From Mesorhizobium sp. M7A.F.Ca.US.006.01.1.1 (GTDB lineage Bacteria > Pseudomonadota > Alphaproteobacteria > Rhizobiales > Rhizobiaceae): a stretch of DNA of 45,391 nt. A program made the translations under genes and the position numbers. This document shows positions 24,440-32,332 of this stretch, piece after piece; positions within the stretch are counted from its first letter, which is position 1, and the number at the start of each line of letters is the position of its first letter. The DNA lies in assembly GCF_003997935.1 (NCBI RefSeq), contig NZ_RZQL01000018.1, positions 1 through 45,391 on the forward strand, written 5' to 3'. The notes beneath the pieces are model-generated. The model had not been told where the DNA came from. It saw only the letters and a list, made by a program, of their open reading frames with translations, and did no database searches.

Positions 24440-24673
24440 TCATGCCAACAGACCGTCTCGATGGGCCCGCCAGTCATTCAACACCGACAATGAGGACAGC
24501 AGCGAAAAAGGGCCGGGCTGGACCGTTTCAACCGCTGCAAGCAGCGCCAGCGGCACTTCGTGCCGATAAAGCCCAATGCACACGCCCCCTTCGGCCGTTG
24601 CCGGCAATTCCGTAATTGTGTCGAAAATCGAAAACGTACCCGTTGGCTCTTCCACGATTTCGAAACGCCCCAC
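24440..24673 (-). CDS. Small protein of unknown function, 77 aa
   Basis: GTG start at 24673 with AGGGAGG six bases upstream; the longer in-frame TTG start would place that site inside the gene. The product begins (M)GRFEIVEEPTGTFSIFDTITELPA and looks like a compact beta-strand-rich soluble domain. It ends in a helical LLSSLSVLNDWRAHRDGLLA. No family is recognised. It is divergent from the second CUT2 operon across a 410-bp region and precedes the 65-aa gene on the same strand. Confidence 0.55.
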   Translation of the reverse strand: MGRFEIVEEPTGTFSIFDTITELPATAEGGVCIGLYRHEVPLALLAAVETVQPGPFSLLSSLSVLNDWRAHRDGLLA

Positions 24674-24832
24674 CCGAAACCTCCCTCTGCACAAAAGTCG
24701 CGACCAACGCGGACATCCCCCAAGTGGTTCCCTGAGGCCGGCACTTTTTTCGCGCCTTGGTTGTAGCGCATGCCGGCAGCACAGTCATGCCCGCAGGACG
24801 CACAGTCAAAATCGGTACGCACATTTTAAATC
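24674..24832. other. Divergent intergenic region, left part
   Basis: Non-coding stretch between the GTG start at 24673 and the inverted repeat in front of the second CUT2 operon. I see no gene in it. It should hold the promoter of the leftward small genes. Confidence 0.4.
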
Positions 24833-24857
24833 TTGACGCGTGTCAATTTTTTATAAA
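24833..24857 (+). promoter_or_regulatory. Inverted repeat and AT-rich box before the second CUT2 operon
   Basis: TTGAC-GCGT-GTCAA (24833-24846) is an imperfect palindrome and is followed by a T-run and TATAAA (24852-24857). The TTGAC arm could double as a -35 element, but the spacing to TATAAA is only 13-15 bp, so either the promoter is weak or the -35 lies elsewhere. A repressor site over the promoter is a fair reading. Confidence 0.4.
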
Positions 24858-24868
24858 ACATGCGCAAA

Positions 24869-24891
24869 CGCCGGCATGGCATCGGCCGGCG
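24869..24891 (+). other. GC hairpin in the leader of the second CUT2 operon
   Basis: CGCCGGC-ATGGCATCG-GCCGGCG, a perfect 7-bp stem identical in sequence to the stem at 8731-8749 behind the other CUT2 binding-protein gene. Here it sits in the 5' leader, about 190 bp before the binding-protein start. Function unknown. Confidence 0.4.
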
Positions 24892-24905
24892 CTCTGGGAG
24901 GAGCA

Positions 24906-25049
24906 ATGCCTGACATCGAGAAGCGCCCGAACCGGGCTGCAGTCCGCACATCCCAAAGCGGGCAGCAACCTGTTGGCGAACCATCGCGCCGGGCATCGGG
25001 CTGGCCTTGCGCGCGGTCGGACATTGCAGTCGCCGGACAGCGACATTGA
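24906..25049 (+). CDS. Candidate leader ORF (47 aa) before the binding-protein gene
   Basis: ATG at 24906 is preceded by GGGAGGAG at five bases, as good a site as any in the window, and opens a 47-codon frame ending 34 bp before the binding-protein ATG. The product begins MPDIEKRPNRAAVRTSQSG and is rich in Arg, Ser and Gly with no motif, so it looks more like a regulatory leader peptide or decayed sequence than an enzyme. Confidence 0.35.
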   Translation: MPDIEKRPNRAAVRTSQSGQQPVGEPSRRASGWPCARSDIAVAGQRH

Positions 25050-25083
25050 TGCAGCCCATAAAACAATCAGGAGGAGGAAAACC

Positions 25084-26088
25084 ATGCGCGTGTTCAATTG
25101 CCTGAAACTCGGCACGAGCCTGCTTGGCGCCGGCATGCTTGCAACCATCGTCTCAGCGCCCGCCCACGCCGAGGACGCGGCGAAAGTCGCGGCCATCGTC
25201 AAAGGCCTCGACAACCCGTTCTTCCAGACCATGCAGAAGGGCATCGAGGAGCAGGCCAAGGCCAACGGCGTCAATGTCAGCGTCCAGGCCGCCGCCAACA
25301 TGGGTGACGCCACCGGCCAGGCCGACCGCCTGACCGCCATGGCCATGCAGGATTTCGATTGCTACCTGGTCAACCCGATCAGCGTCTCCAATCTCGTCCA
25401 GGCGCTGGTGCCGGTCGCCCAGAAGAAGAAACCGATCGTCAACATCGACTCGACCATCGACCCCGAGCAGGCCAAGGCCGCCGGCTTTGCCGTCTCGACC
25501 TATATCGGCACCGACAATGTCGCCGCAGGCGCGCTGGCCGGCGAAGAGATGCTGAAGCTGGTGCCGAAAGGTTCCAAGGTCGCGCTGGTCGCCGGCATCG
25601 TCGGCGATGTCGGCTCCAACGCCCGCATCAAGGGCTTCAAACAGGCGGTGGAAGGTAAACTCGAAATCGTGGTGATGGTCAGCGCTGACTGGGATCGCGA
25701 AAAAGCCTTGACCGCCGCTACCGATATCCTCGCCGCGCACCCGGATCTCGCCGGCTTCTTCGCTGCCAACGACATCATGGCGCTCGGCGTCGAGCGCGCC
25801 GTGCGGACATCGGGCAAGGACGTCAAGGTGATCGGCCTCGACGGCATTGTCGATGCCCTGAAGTCGATCGCATCAGGCGAACTCACCGCCACCGTCGCCC
25901 AATACCCCTATGTCGTCGGCGCCATGGGCCTCGAAGCCTGCGCTATCGCGGCCAAGGGCAAGGAACTGCCGGCCAACGTGCCGGCACCTGTGCTGTTGAT
26001 CAACAAGGATAATGCCGAAGCGTCGCTGAAGAATTTTCCGCGTCCGGGCGGCGACTATCCCGATCCCTTCCGCGAGATGCTGAAGTGA
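25084..26088 (+). CDS. CUT2 sugar-binding periplasmic protein (FrcB-like architecture)
   Basis: 334 aa, with a Sec signal peptide ending near SAPAHA-ED (residues 25-31). The type I periplasmic-binding fold shows in KGLDNPFFQTMQKGIEEQAK, the TIDPEQAKAAGF hinge region, GTDNVAAGALAGEEM, and FFAANDIMALGVERAV with VIGLDGIVDAL. AGGAGGAGG seven bases before the ATG decides the start. Its stop overlaps the GTG of the permease. Gene order binding protein, permease, single-domain ATPase is that of the rhizobial fructose transporter FrcBCA, but a sugar kinase is missing and an oxidoreductase follows, so the ligand may differ. Confidence 0.93.
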   Translation: MRVFNCLKLGTSLLGAGMLATIVSAPAHAEDAAKVAAIVKGLDNPFFQTMQKGIEEQAKANGVNVSVQAAANMGDATGQADRLTAMAMQDFDCYLVNPISVSNLVQALVPVAQKKKPIVNIDSTIDPEQAKAAGFAVSTYIGTDNVAAGALAGEEMLKLVPKGSKVALVAGIVGDVGSNARIKGFKQAVEGKLEIVVMVSADWDREKALTAATDILAAHPDLAGFFAANDIMALGVERAVRTSGKDVKVIGLDGIVDALKSIASGELTATVAQYPYVVGAMGLEACAIAAKGKELPANVPAPVLLINKDNAEASLKNFPRPGGDYPDPFREMLK

Positions 26089-27086
26089 GCACACCTGCAG
26101 ACAACGCGCCCGCCGCCCATTCGGCGGGTGCGGAGGAGAGCCGTCCCTCCCTGGCGGCTCTCCTCCTCGATCCCTCCTTCTGGGCCGACTGGGCATCCGT
26201 CGTCGGCCTGGTCGGCCTTGTCATCGTCTTCGGCGTCGCCCAGCCGGTCTTTCTCAGCGTCGCCAATCTGCAGGCGCTGCTGCTGGCGGCGGCGATCCTG
26301 GTCGTGCTGTCGATCGGCCAGACCTTCGTCATCGCCACCTCGGGCATCGACCTGTCGCTGGCGGCAGCCGTCATGCTCGGCGCCATCATCCTCGGCCTCG
26401 TCAATGCCGCCGGCTACGGCATCTTCGTCGCCTGCGTGCTCGCGGTTCTCGCCACCAGCGCCGTTGGCTTCCTCAACGGGCTTATCATCACGGCAGGCAA
26501 GATCCCCGACTTCGTGGTGACGCTCGGCACGCTGTCGGGCATCACTGGCCTTGGCCTCATCCTGTCGGGCGGTGAACCGACCATGGTCGGCTCGACCTTC
26601 CTGCTCAAGCTCGCTTCCGGCTCGTTCGGACCGTTCGGTTATCCGGTCTGGGTAGCGATCGCAGCCGTCATCGTCGCCCATATCGCGCTCTACCACACAC
26701 GCTTCGGCGTGCATTTGCTGGCGACCGGCGGCCAGGCCGAAAGCGCCGGCGCGCTCGGCATCCGCACCAACCGGGTCAAGATCGCCGCCTATACGATTTC
26801 CGGTCTCTGCGCCGGCATCGCGGCTATTCTCCTGGTCGCCCGCATCGGCTCGGCCGAACCGCAGATCAACACCAGCCTGCTGCTCAATTCGGTGGCGGCG
26901 GTGGTGCTGGGCGGCGTCAGCCTGTTCGGCGGCCGCGCCAGCATTCTGGGACCGGCGATCGGCGCGCTGATGCTTACCGCACTCGTCAACGGCCTGACCT
27001 TGCTCAACGTGTCGGCATTCTACCAACCGCTTGCCGTGGGCGCCATCGTGGTGCTGGCGGCGCTGATCATGCGGTATCAGAAATGA
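26085..27086 (+). CDS. CUT2 sugar ABC transporter permease (FrcC-like)
   Basis: 333 aa with a soluble N-terminus of ~45 residues and then eight to ten membrane segments. The CUT2 hallmark ATSGIDLSLAAAVMLGA is at about residues 86-102, and VVLGGVSLFGGRAS near the C-terminus is the conserved cytoplasmic loop. The GTG start at 26085 overlaps the binding-protein stop (GTGA), and the stop overlaps the ATPase ATG, so all three transporter genes are translationally coupled. Confidence 0.93.
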   Translation: MSTPADNAPAAHSAGAEESRPSLAALLLDPSFWADWASVVGLVGLVIVFGVAQPVFLSVANLQALLLAAAILVVLSIGQTFVIATSGIDLSLAAAVMLGAIILGLVNAAGYGIFVACVLAVLATSAVGFLNGLIITAGKIPDFVVTLGTLSGITGLGLILSGGEPTMVGSTFLLKLASGSFGPFGYPVWVAIAAVIVAHIALYHTRFGVHLLATGGQAESAGALGIRTNRVKIAAYTISGLCAGIAAILLVARIGSAEPQINTSLLLNSVAAVVLGGVSLFGGRASILGPAIGALMLTALVNGLTLLNVSAFYQPLAVGAIVVLAALIMRYQK

Positions 27087-27847
27087 GCGCGCCCCATCAC
27101 ATCCCCGCCGCTGAGGCGATCATTGCCTGCGAAGGGCTGAGCAAGCATTTCGGCGGCATCCGCGCCTTCACCGACGTCGCCTTCCAGGCTCGTCGTGGCG
27201 AGGTCACCGCCGTCATCGGCGACAATGGCGCCGGCAAGTCGACGCTGATCCGCAGCCTCGTCGGCGTGCATCAGCCCGACGCCGGCAATCTGTTCTTCGA
27301 CGGCCGCGCGCGGCCCTTCGCCAACCCCGACGAGGCGCGCAAGGCCGGCGTCGAGACCGTGCACCAGAACCTGGCGCTGATCGACGAACTGACGGTCGCG
27401 CAGAACCTGTTCCTCAACCGCGAGATCGTGCGCCGCATCGGCCCGTTCGCTTTCCTCGACCGCAAGGCGATGAAACGCGAGGCCCGCTCAATGCTGTCGC
27501 GGCTGTCGATCAACGTGCCGTCGATCAACCAGCGCGTGCGACGCCTGTCGGGCGGCCAGCGGCAGGCGATCTCGATCTGCCGCGCTGTCGGCTCCGGCGC
27601 CAAGCTGGTGGTAATGGACGAACCGACAGCAGCGCTCGGCGTGCAGGAAACGGCCAATGTCGAGGCGCTGATCCGGCGCCTGCGCGAGCAGTCGGTCTCA
27701 GTCATCCTGGTCAGCCACAATTTCGATCAGGTCTGCCGCCTGTCCGACCAGATCTGGGTGATGCGGGCGGGAAAGATGGCAGCGACCGTGCGCGCTTCCG
27801 AAACATCAGGCAACGAGCTCGTCGCGCTGGTCACCGGCGCGGCATAG
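27083..27847 (+). CDS. CUT2 sugar ABC transporter ATPase, single nucleotide-binding domain (FrcA-like)
   Basis: 254 aa with only one ATPase domain, unlike the 505-aa double-domain ATPase of the first CUT2 operon; it must act as a homodimer. Walker A GDNGAGKST, signature LSGGQRQAISICRAV, Walker B LVVMDEPTAALG and switch HNF are all intact. The ATG overlaps the permease stop by four bases. This short form is found in the FrcA-type transporters of rhizobia. Confidence 0.93.
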   Translation: MSAPHHIPAAEAIIACEGLSKHFGGIRAFTDVAFQARRGEVTAVIGDNGAGKSTLIRSLVGVHQPDAGNLFFDGRARPFANPDEARKAGVETVHQNLALIDELTVAQNLFLNREIVRRIGPFAFLDRKAMKREARSMLSRLSINVPSINQRVRRLSGGQRQAISICRAVGSGAKLVVMDEPTAALGVQETANVEALIRRLREQSVSVILVSHNFDQVCRLSDQIWVMRAGKMAATVRASETSGNELVALVTGAA

Positions 27848-27886
27848 TCCTGCAGCATCAGACTTGAAATCAAAAGGAGTTTGCCG

Positions 27887-28972
27887 GTGGCACCAATTCG
27901 TGTCGGACTTGTAGGTCTTGGAGAGGTCGCGCAGTCGATCCATCTGCCGGTGCTGAGCGATCAGCGCGAGCGCTGGGTGATCGCGGGCGTGTACGACGTC
28001 TCGCCCAGCCTGGTGTCGCTCGTCACCTCCGAATATGCGACGGCAAAAGCCTTCGAAACGGCCGAGGCGCTGATCAGTTCCCCCGACATCGACGCGGTCT
28101 TCGTGCTGTCATCCGACGACACCCACAGCCGCTTCGTGCATGCGGCGATCAAAGCCAACAAACACATCCTGCTGGAAAAGCCCGCCTGTCTGACGGTGCG
28201 TGAGATCGACGATCTGCTGGCGCTGATGCCGGGCTACGACAAGACCCTGTTCGTCGGCTATATGCGCCGCTACGCGCCGGCCTATCTGGCCGCCAGGGAT
28301 GAGCTGCCGGCCTTCGCCGACATCACCCATGTCCGCATCTTCGACCTGATCTCGGAGGGCCGGCATTTCCTCAAGAAGAGCCGGAACGTCCTCTATCCCA
28401 ACGACATAGACCCCGCCCTGCTGGCGCGTGGCGCCAAGGAGCGCGACGCGCTGATCCGCGAAGTCGTCGGCGCCGATGCGCCGGCCGACCTGGTGCGCGC
28501 CTATCGCGGGCTGACGGCGCTTTCCTCGCACCACATTTCGGCGATGCGCGGGCTGATCGGCGAGCCGGCGCGCGTGCTGGCCGCGCACCGCACCAATGGC
28601 GGCGCCAACACATCAGTCACCTTCGACTACGGCCATTTCGCTTGCCTCTATGACGCCGTGGTCGACGATCTCGGCCTGTTCGACGCCATGATCGAGGTGC
28701 GCTCCAACACCAGGCGCGTGCGCATCCTCTACGACACGCCCTACATCCGCAGCCTGCCGACCCGTCTGCAAGTCACCGATGCCGGCCCGCTTGGCCCGGT
28801 GACGAAGACCTTCGGCCCGCTCTATGGCGACGCCTTCTCGAATGAACTGGAAATTTTCCACCGCCACATCACCGAAGGCACGAAGCCGCTCACCGACCTC
28901 GCCGATTCCCGTCGCGACCTGGCGCTGATGGCCGAAATCATCGAGCGGATGAGAGAGAGTGGCGGGCTCTGA
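27887..28972 (+). CDS. Gfo/Idh/MocA family oxidoreductase
   Basis: 361 aa. N-terminal Rossmann motif VGLVGLGEVAQ (residues 6-16) and the family EKPACLT motif (ILLEKPACLT) with the conserved lysine are visible, followed by the alpha/beta C-terminal substrate domain. GTG start at 27887 with AAAAGGAG eight bases upstream is preferred to the in-frame TTG six bases earlier. It follows the ATPase by about 40 bp and is probably in the same operon. These enzymes oxidise or isomerise sugars and inositols with NAD(P); it most likely works on the imported sugar. Confidence 0.9.
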   Translation: MAPIRVGLVGLGEVAQSIHLPVLSDQRERWVIAGVYDVSPSLVSLVTSEYATAKAFETAEALISSPDIDAVFVLSSDDTHSRFVHAAIKANKHILLEKPACLTVREIDDLLALMPGYDKTLFVGYMRRYAPAYLAARDELPAFADITHVRIFDLISEGRHFLKKSRNVLYPNDIDPALLARGAKERDALIREVVGADAPADLVRAYRGLTALSSHHISAMRGLIGEPARVLAAHRTNGGANTSVTFDYGHFACLYDAVVDDLGLFDAMIEVRSNTRRVRILYDTPYIRSLPTRLQVTDAGPLGPVTKTFGPLYGDAFSNELEIFHRHITEGTKPLTDLADSRRDLALMAEIIERMRESGGL

Positions 28973-28987
28973 GGCGCTGCCTGCTGC

Positions 28988-29263
28988 CTACTTCCCACAG
29001 TGATGGTCGTTGATCTTGTTCACCGCATTCGCGTCCGTTCCGACGCGATGGTAGGAGCAGGCGCCGGCCGCCGTCGTCACCAACTGCTGATCGTAGTAGC
29101 GCGGGCCGCCGAACAGGATGTCGATGAGATCGCCTTCGGCGGGAACGTAGCGTTCGGAGTGGACCCGGCGGTCGTGATGCCGGTCGCCAGCCAAGGCCGG
29201 GGCGAAAACGCTTGAGCCCATGGCGACAGCGAGAGCTAGGATCGCAACGGATTTCGTGGTCAT
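28988..29263 (-). CDS. Small secreted protein of unknown function, 91 aa
   Basis: Signal peptide MTTKSVAILALAVAMGSSVFAPALA, then a mature part rich in His and Arg (GDRHHDRRVHSERY) and a C-terminal AGACSYHRVGTDANAVNKINDHHCGK with two cysteines. GGAGGG nine bases before the ATG at 29263 sets the start; in-frame starts further upstream only add a non-signal extension. It is convergent with the Gfo/Idh gene (15 bp apart) and divergent from the amidase. I do not recognise the family; export to the periplasm is the only safe statement. Confidence 0.75.
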   Translation of the reverse strand: MTTKSVAILALAVAMGSSVFAPALAGDRHHDRRVHSERYVPAEGDLIDILFGGPRYYDQQLVTTAAGACSYHRVGTDANAVNKINDHHCGK

Positions 29264-29408
29264 CGCCAATACCCTCCTGGCCATTCCGGAATCACACCAT
29301 ACATCCAAAACCGCCAGCCGGACAAAAGTTCCAACGAGGACCGCGATAGGCTCTTGCCGAAGCAGGCGGCCTCGCTCATCCATGGCGCGTGGAAATGTGG
29401 GACCTGTG

Positions 29409-31424
29409 ATGACCGACCTTCATCTCGTCGAAGCGACGATCGACCAATTGCGCCGCGCGCTCGATGACGGCACCGTCACCAGCGTCGAACTGGTCGGGGC
29501 GTATCTGAGGCGCATCGCGCATTTCGACCGGCACGGCGTCAGCCTCAATGCCGTTCCCGTGCTCAACCCTGACATGTTTGAGGAGGCCGCCGCTTCCGAC
29601 CGGCGCCGTCGCAATGGTACCGTGCTCGGGCCACTCGACGGCATCCCCTACACCGCCAAGGACAGCTACAAGGTATCAGGCCAGACGGTCGCCGCCGGCT
29701 CGCCAGCCTTCGAGCATCTCATTGCCAATGAGGATGCCTTCACCATCGCCCGGCTGCGCGCCGGTGGCGCCGTGCTGATCGGGCTGACCAATATGCCGCC
29801 GATGGCCAATGGCGGCATGCAGCGCGGCGTCTATGGCCGCGCCGAAAGTCCGTACAATGGCGACTACCTCGCCGCCGCCTTCGCGTCGGGCTCGTCCAAT
29901 GGCTCCGGCACGGCGACAGCGGCCAGCTTCTGCGCCTTCGGGCTTGGCGAGGAAACCTGGTCGTCCGGCCGCGCGCCGGCCACCAACAATGCGCTGGTCG
30001 CCTACACGCCGTCGCGCGGCGTCATTTCGGTGCGCGGCAACTGGCCCCTGGTGCCGACCATGGATGTCGTGGTGCCGCACGCGCGGACAATGCCCGACAT
30101 GCTCGAATTGCTTGACATCATCGTCGCCGACGATCCCGAGACCCGAGGCGATTTCTGGCGCGCGCAGCCCTGGGTCAAGCTGCCGAAAAGCGCCGATGTA
30201 CGGCCGCCCCGCTATACCGATCTCGCACTGGCGGGTTCGTTGAAAGGCAAGCGGCTGGGCGTGCCCAGAATGTATATCGGCAGGGACAGCGAGGCCGATG
30301 CGCCGATCGAAACCCGCGCCTCGGTGCTTGCCCTATGGGAGCGGGCAGCGGCCGATCTGAAGCGGCTTGGCGCTGAGGTGGTCGAGGTCGATTTCCCCGT
30401 CGTCTCCAACTATGAGCACGACCGCCCCGGCGCGCGCAGCATGGTCGAGCGCGGGCTGATGCCCCCAGAGTTCGCCGAGCGCGAACTCTGGGATCTCTGC
30501 ATCTGGGGCTGGGACGACTTTTTGCGCGCCAATGCCGACCCGGCCTTGCCCGATCTCGTCTCGGTCGACGGCCCAAATATCTTCCCGCAGCCGCCGGGCA
30601 CGCTGCCCGACCGCTATGAGGGCGGCTTCGATCTGAGGGAATATGTCGAGCGGGCACGGTCCGGCGTCACGCCCGTCACGGAAATCCCGACGATTGAAGA
30701 AGGCCTGAAGGGCCTCGAAGCGACAAGGCGGATCGATTTCGAGGACTGGCTGGACGCGCAAGGCATCGACGCCGTGGTGCTGCCCGCCGCCGCCGATGTC
30801 GGACCGGCCGATGCAGACATCGACGAGGCGTCCGCCGCCCTTGCCTGGCGCAACGGCACCTGGGTCGCCAACGGCAATCTGGTCTGGCGCCATTTCGGCA
30901 TCCCCACCGTCACCGTGCCGATGGGAACCATGGCCGATATCGGCATGCCGGTAGGCCTCACCTTCGCCGGCAAGGCCTACGACGACGAAAGGCTGCTGCG
31001 CATGGCCGGCGATTTCGAACGTGCCACGCAGCGCCGCACCAGCCCGCCCCGCACGCCGGAACTTGCCGACGATGTGTTTTCAGGCCGCCCCGCCCGAGCC
31101 GGCGACAGCAAGGCGCCAGCGTTCGCCATCACGCTTGCCGCCGAGACGCGGCCTTCCGGCGATCAGGACGAGATCGTCATCACGCTCGACCTGCCCGGCG
31201 AGGCCGCCGAAACGGCCAACATCCAGGTGCATGTCAACGGAGAGGTCGTCGTGCTGCAGCGAAGCGGTGCGCGCTTCATCGGGCATGCCCTCATTCCGGC
31301 CGCAGAGCACCAGCGGTTCCACAGCGTCTGGCGTGGCTCGTATGGCTCGATCGTGACGGCTATTGTGCGGCTGGAGGATGGGCGCAGCGCCGGCGCCTAT
31401 CTGGTAACCGGAGGGATTGGATGA
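29409..31424 (+). CDS. Amidase signature family enzyme with C-terminal extension
   Basis: 671 aa, longer than the usual 450-550. The Ser-cisSer-Lys triad is Lys84 (TAKDSYKVSG), Ser162 (SGSSNGSG) and Ser186 (TWSSGRAPA); the 24-residue gap between the two serines equals that of fatty acid amide hydrolase (217/241). The usual GGSIR around the nucleophile reads WSSGR here, so the oxyanion loop is unusual. Residues after about 560 form an extra domain, probably a beta sandwich (IVITLDLPGEAAETANIQVHV). No signal peptide. Start ATG 29409 is chosen because upstream in-frame sequence has no coding look. It hydrolyses an unknown amide. Family sure, substrate unknown. Confidence 0.88.
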   Translation: MTDLHLVEATIDQLRRALDDGTVTSVELVGAYLRRIAHFDRHGVSLNAVPVLNPDMFEEAAASDRRRRNGTVLGPLDGIPYTAKDSYKVSGQTVAAGSPAFEHLIANEDAFTIARLRAGGAVLIGLTNMPPMANGGMQRGVYGRAESPYNGDYLAAAFASGSSNGSGTATAASFCAFGLGEETWSSGRAPATNNALVAYTPSRGVISVRGNWPLVPTMDVVVPHARTMPDMLELLDIIVADDPETRGDFWRAQPWVKLPKSADVRPPRYTDLALAGSLKGKRLGVPRMYIGRDSEADAPIETRASVLALWERAAADLKRLGAEVVEVDFPVVSNYEHDRPGARSMVERGLMPPEFAERELWDLCIWGWDDFLRANADPALPDLVSVDGPNIFPQPPGTLPDRYEGGFDLREYVERARSGVTPVTEIPTIEEGLKGLEATRRIDFEDWLDAQGIDAVVLPAAADVGPADADIDEASAALAWRNGTWVANGNLVWRHFGIPTVTVPMGTMADIGMPVGLTFAGKAYDDERLLRMAGDFERATQRRTSPPRTPELADDVFSGRPARAGDSKAPAFAITLAAETRPSGDQDEIVITLDLPGEAAETANIQVHVNGEVVVLQRSGARFIGHALIPAAEHQRFHSVWRGSYGSIVTAIVRLEDGRSAGAYLVTGGIG

Positions 31425-31631
31425 ACGCCAGCCGCTAGGAAGGCAGCGAAGTCAGCCATTCTTCCCAAAATTCCTGCATATGGACGAAAACCGGAACCAC
31501 GTCGACGCCATCATCAATATGTCGACCAGATCGCTCTCTTGCGGAAATTGCCCCGTCTTCACCTTGCAGGCTATCAATCCGCGACTTTTCTCCATCACGG
31601 TATTTTCCGGATAAACATTGGCGCTTGCTCC
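31425..31631. other. Short intergenic stretch behind the amidase
   Basis: Lower GC than its surroundings. On the minus strand a 47-codon frame (31452-31595, beginning MEKSRGLIACKVKTGQF) and an overlapping frame ending VFVHMQEFWEEWLTSLPS look peptide-like but lack ribosome sites. I could not decide between decayed coding sequence and chance. Confidence 0.3.
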
Positions 31632-31844
31632 CTAACAGAAGGGTAGCAGGCCATCGACTTCGAGTGCCTGACGGATTTGGAACAGAGCCTCGAAAAAGTC
31701 TTCCTCTTCTGCCTCGATCACCTTGTCCCGATAACTGCATTTCAGATTGCAGGCAGCGCCGTTCACGTGCAGCGTGAACACGGCTTGCTCGTCGTCACCA
31801 ACGGAACCTGCGCCGATCAGAAAAACTGTACGCTGATGGTCCAT
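31632..31844 (-). CDS. Small protein of unknown function, 70 aa
   Basis: Begins MDHQRTVFLIGAGSVGDDEQ, continues with beta-strand-like AVFTLHVNGAACNLKCSYR and an acidic helix (EAEEEDFFEALFQIRQAL), and ends LLPFC. GAGGGGGA about five bases before the ATG supports this start over longer ones. No signal peptide or membrane span. Family not recognised. It lies on the same strand as the amber-interrupted gene and the ThuA/LLM operon, downstream of both. Confidence 0.5.
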   Translation of the reverse strand: MDHQRTVFLIGAGSVGDDEQAVFTLHVNGAACNLKCSYRDKVIEAEEEDFFEALFQIRQALEVDGLLPFC

Positions 31845-31939
31845 CTCATCCCCCTCGCCATGCGACGGGATGGTAGTACGACAACGGCCGCTTTTCCAGC
31901 ATGGCAGGGATTGGGACGCGGCCGCACTCCCTCCCGTCG

Positions 31940-32284
31940 TCATCCGCTGGCCGAGCGTCCCGCCGCAAAGGCAAGGTCCCGCCGAATGGCGTTCAATTTG
32001 TCTTGCGACAGACCGGCAAGCAGCTTTTCATCGAGATATCCTGCTCGAATAAGCTACGCGAACACGAAGAGAAGCTGCGAATAGCGATAGTCGAACGTGC
32101 GATCGATTTCCCGTCGCTGTTCACGCAAATAGCCTTCGAGCACCCACATCTCGGAGGGCTGCGTCACCGCACTCGCCTTGCTTTTGAAGTCGGCCATCGT
32201 CTTTGCGAGCGCCGCCTCAAGAGCGGTATCGAAGGCATGGCGCGCGAGCTTCTTTTCGGATCCGGACCACTCGAAATCACTCAT
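31940..32284 (-). pseudogene. Small helical protein gene interrupted by an in-frame amber codon
   Basis: The frame starting at 32284 (MSDFEWSGSEKKLARHAF) encodes 76 residues ending RYSQLLFVFA and then meets TAG at 32056-32054. The same frame stays open for 37 more codons to a TGA at 31942-31940, and those codons still read like the end of a helical protein (LIRAGYLDEKLLAGLSQDK, then an arginine-rich helix). The two parts join without a frame change, so one base change (for example CAG to TAG) would explain the break. The 76-aa product may still be made, the full product may need suppression, or this may be a sequencing error. The family is not named here. Confidence 0.6.
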
Positions 32285-32332
32285 TTGATATCTCCATGGA
32301 TGCCCTGTGAATTCAACCCACTTCGCCTGCTT

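Noticed and set aside
31452..31595. 47-codon minus frame beginning MEKSRGLIACKVKTGQF, with an overlapping peptide-like frame
   Set aside because: The two frames overlap and neither has a ribosome site; a frameshifted small gene cannot be told from chance.
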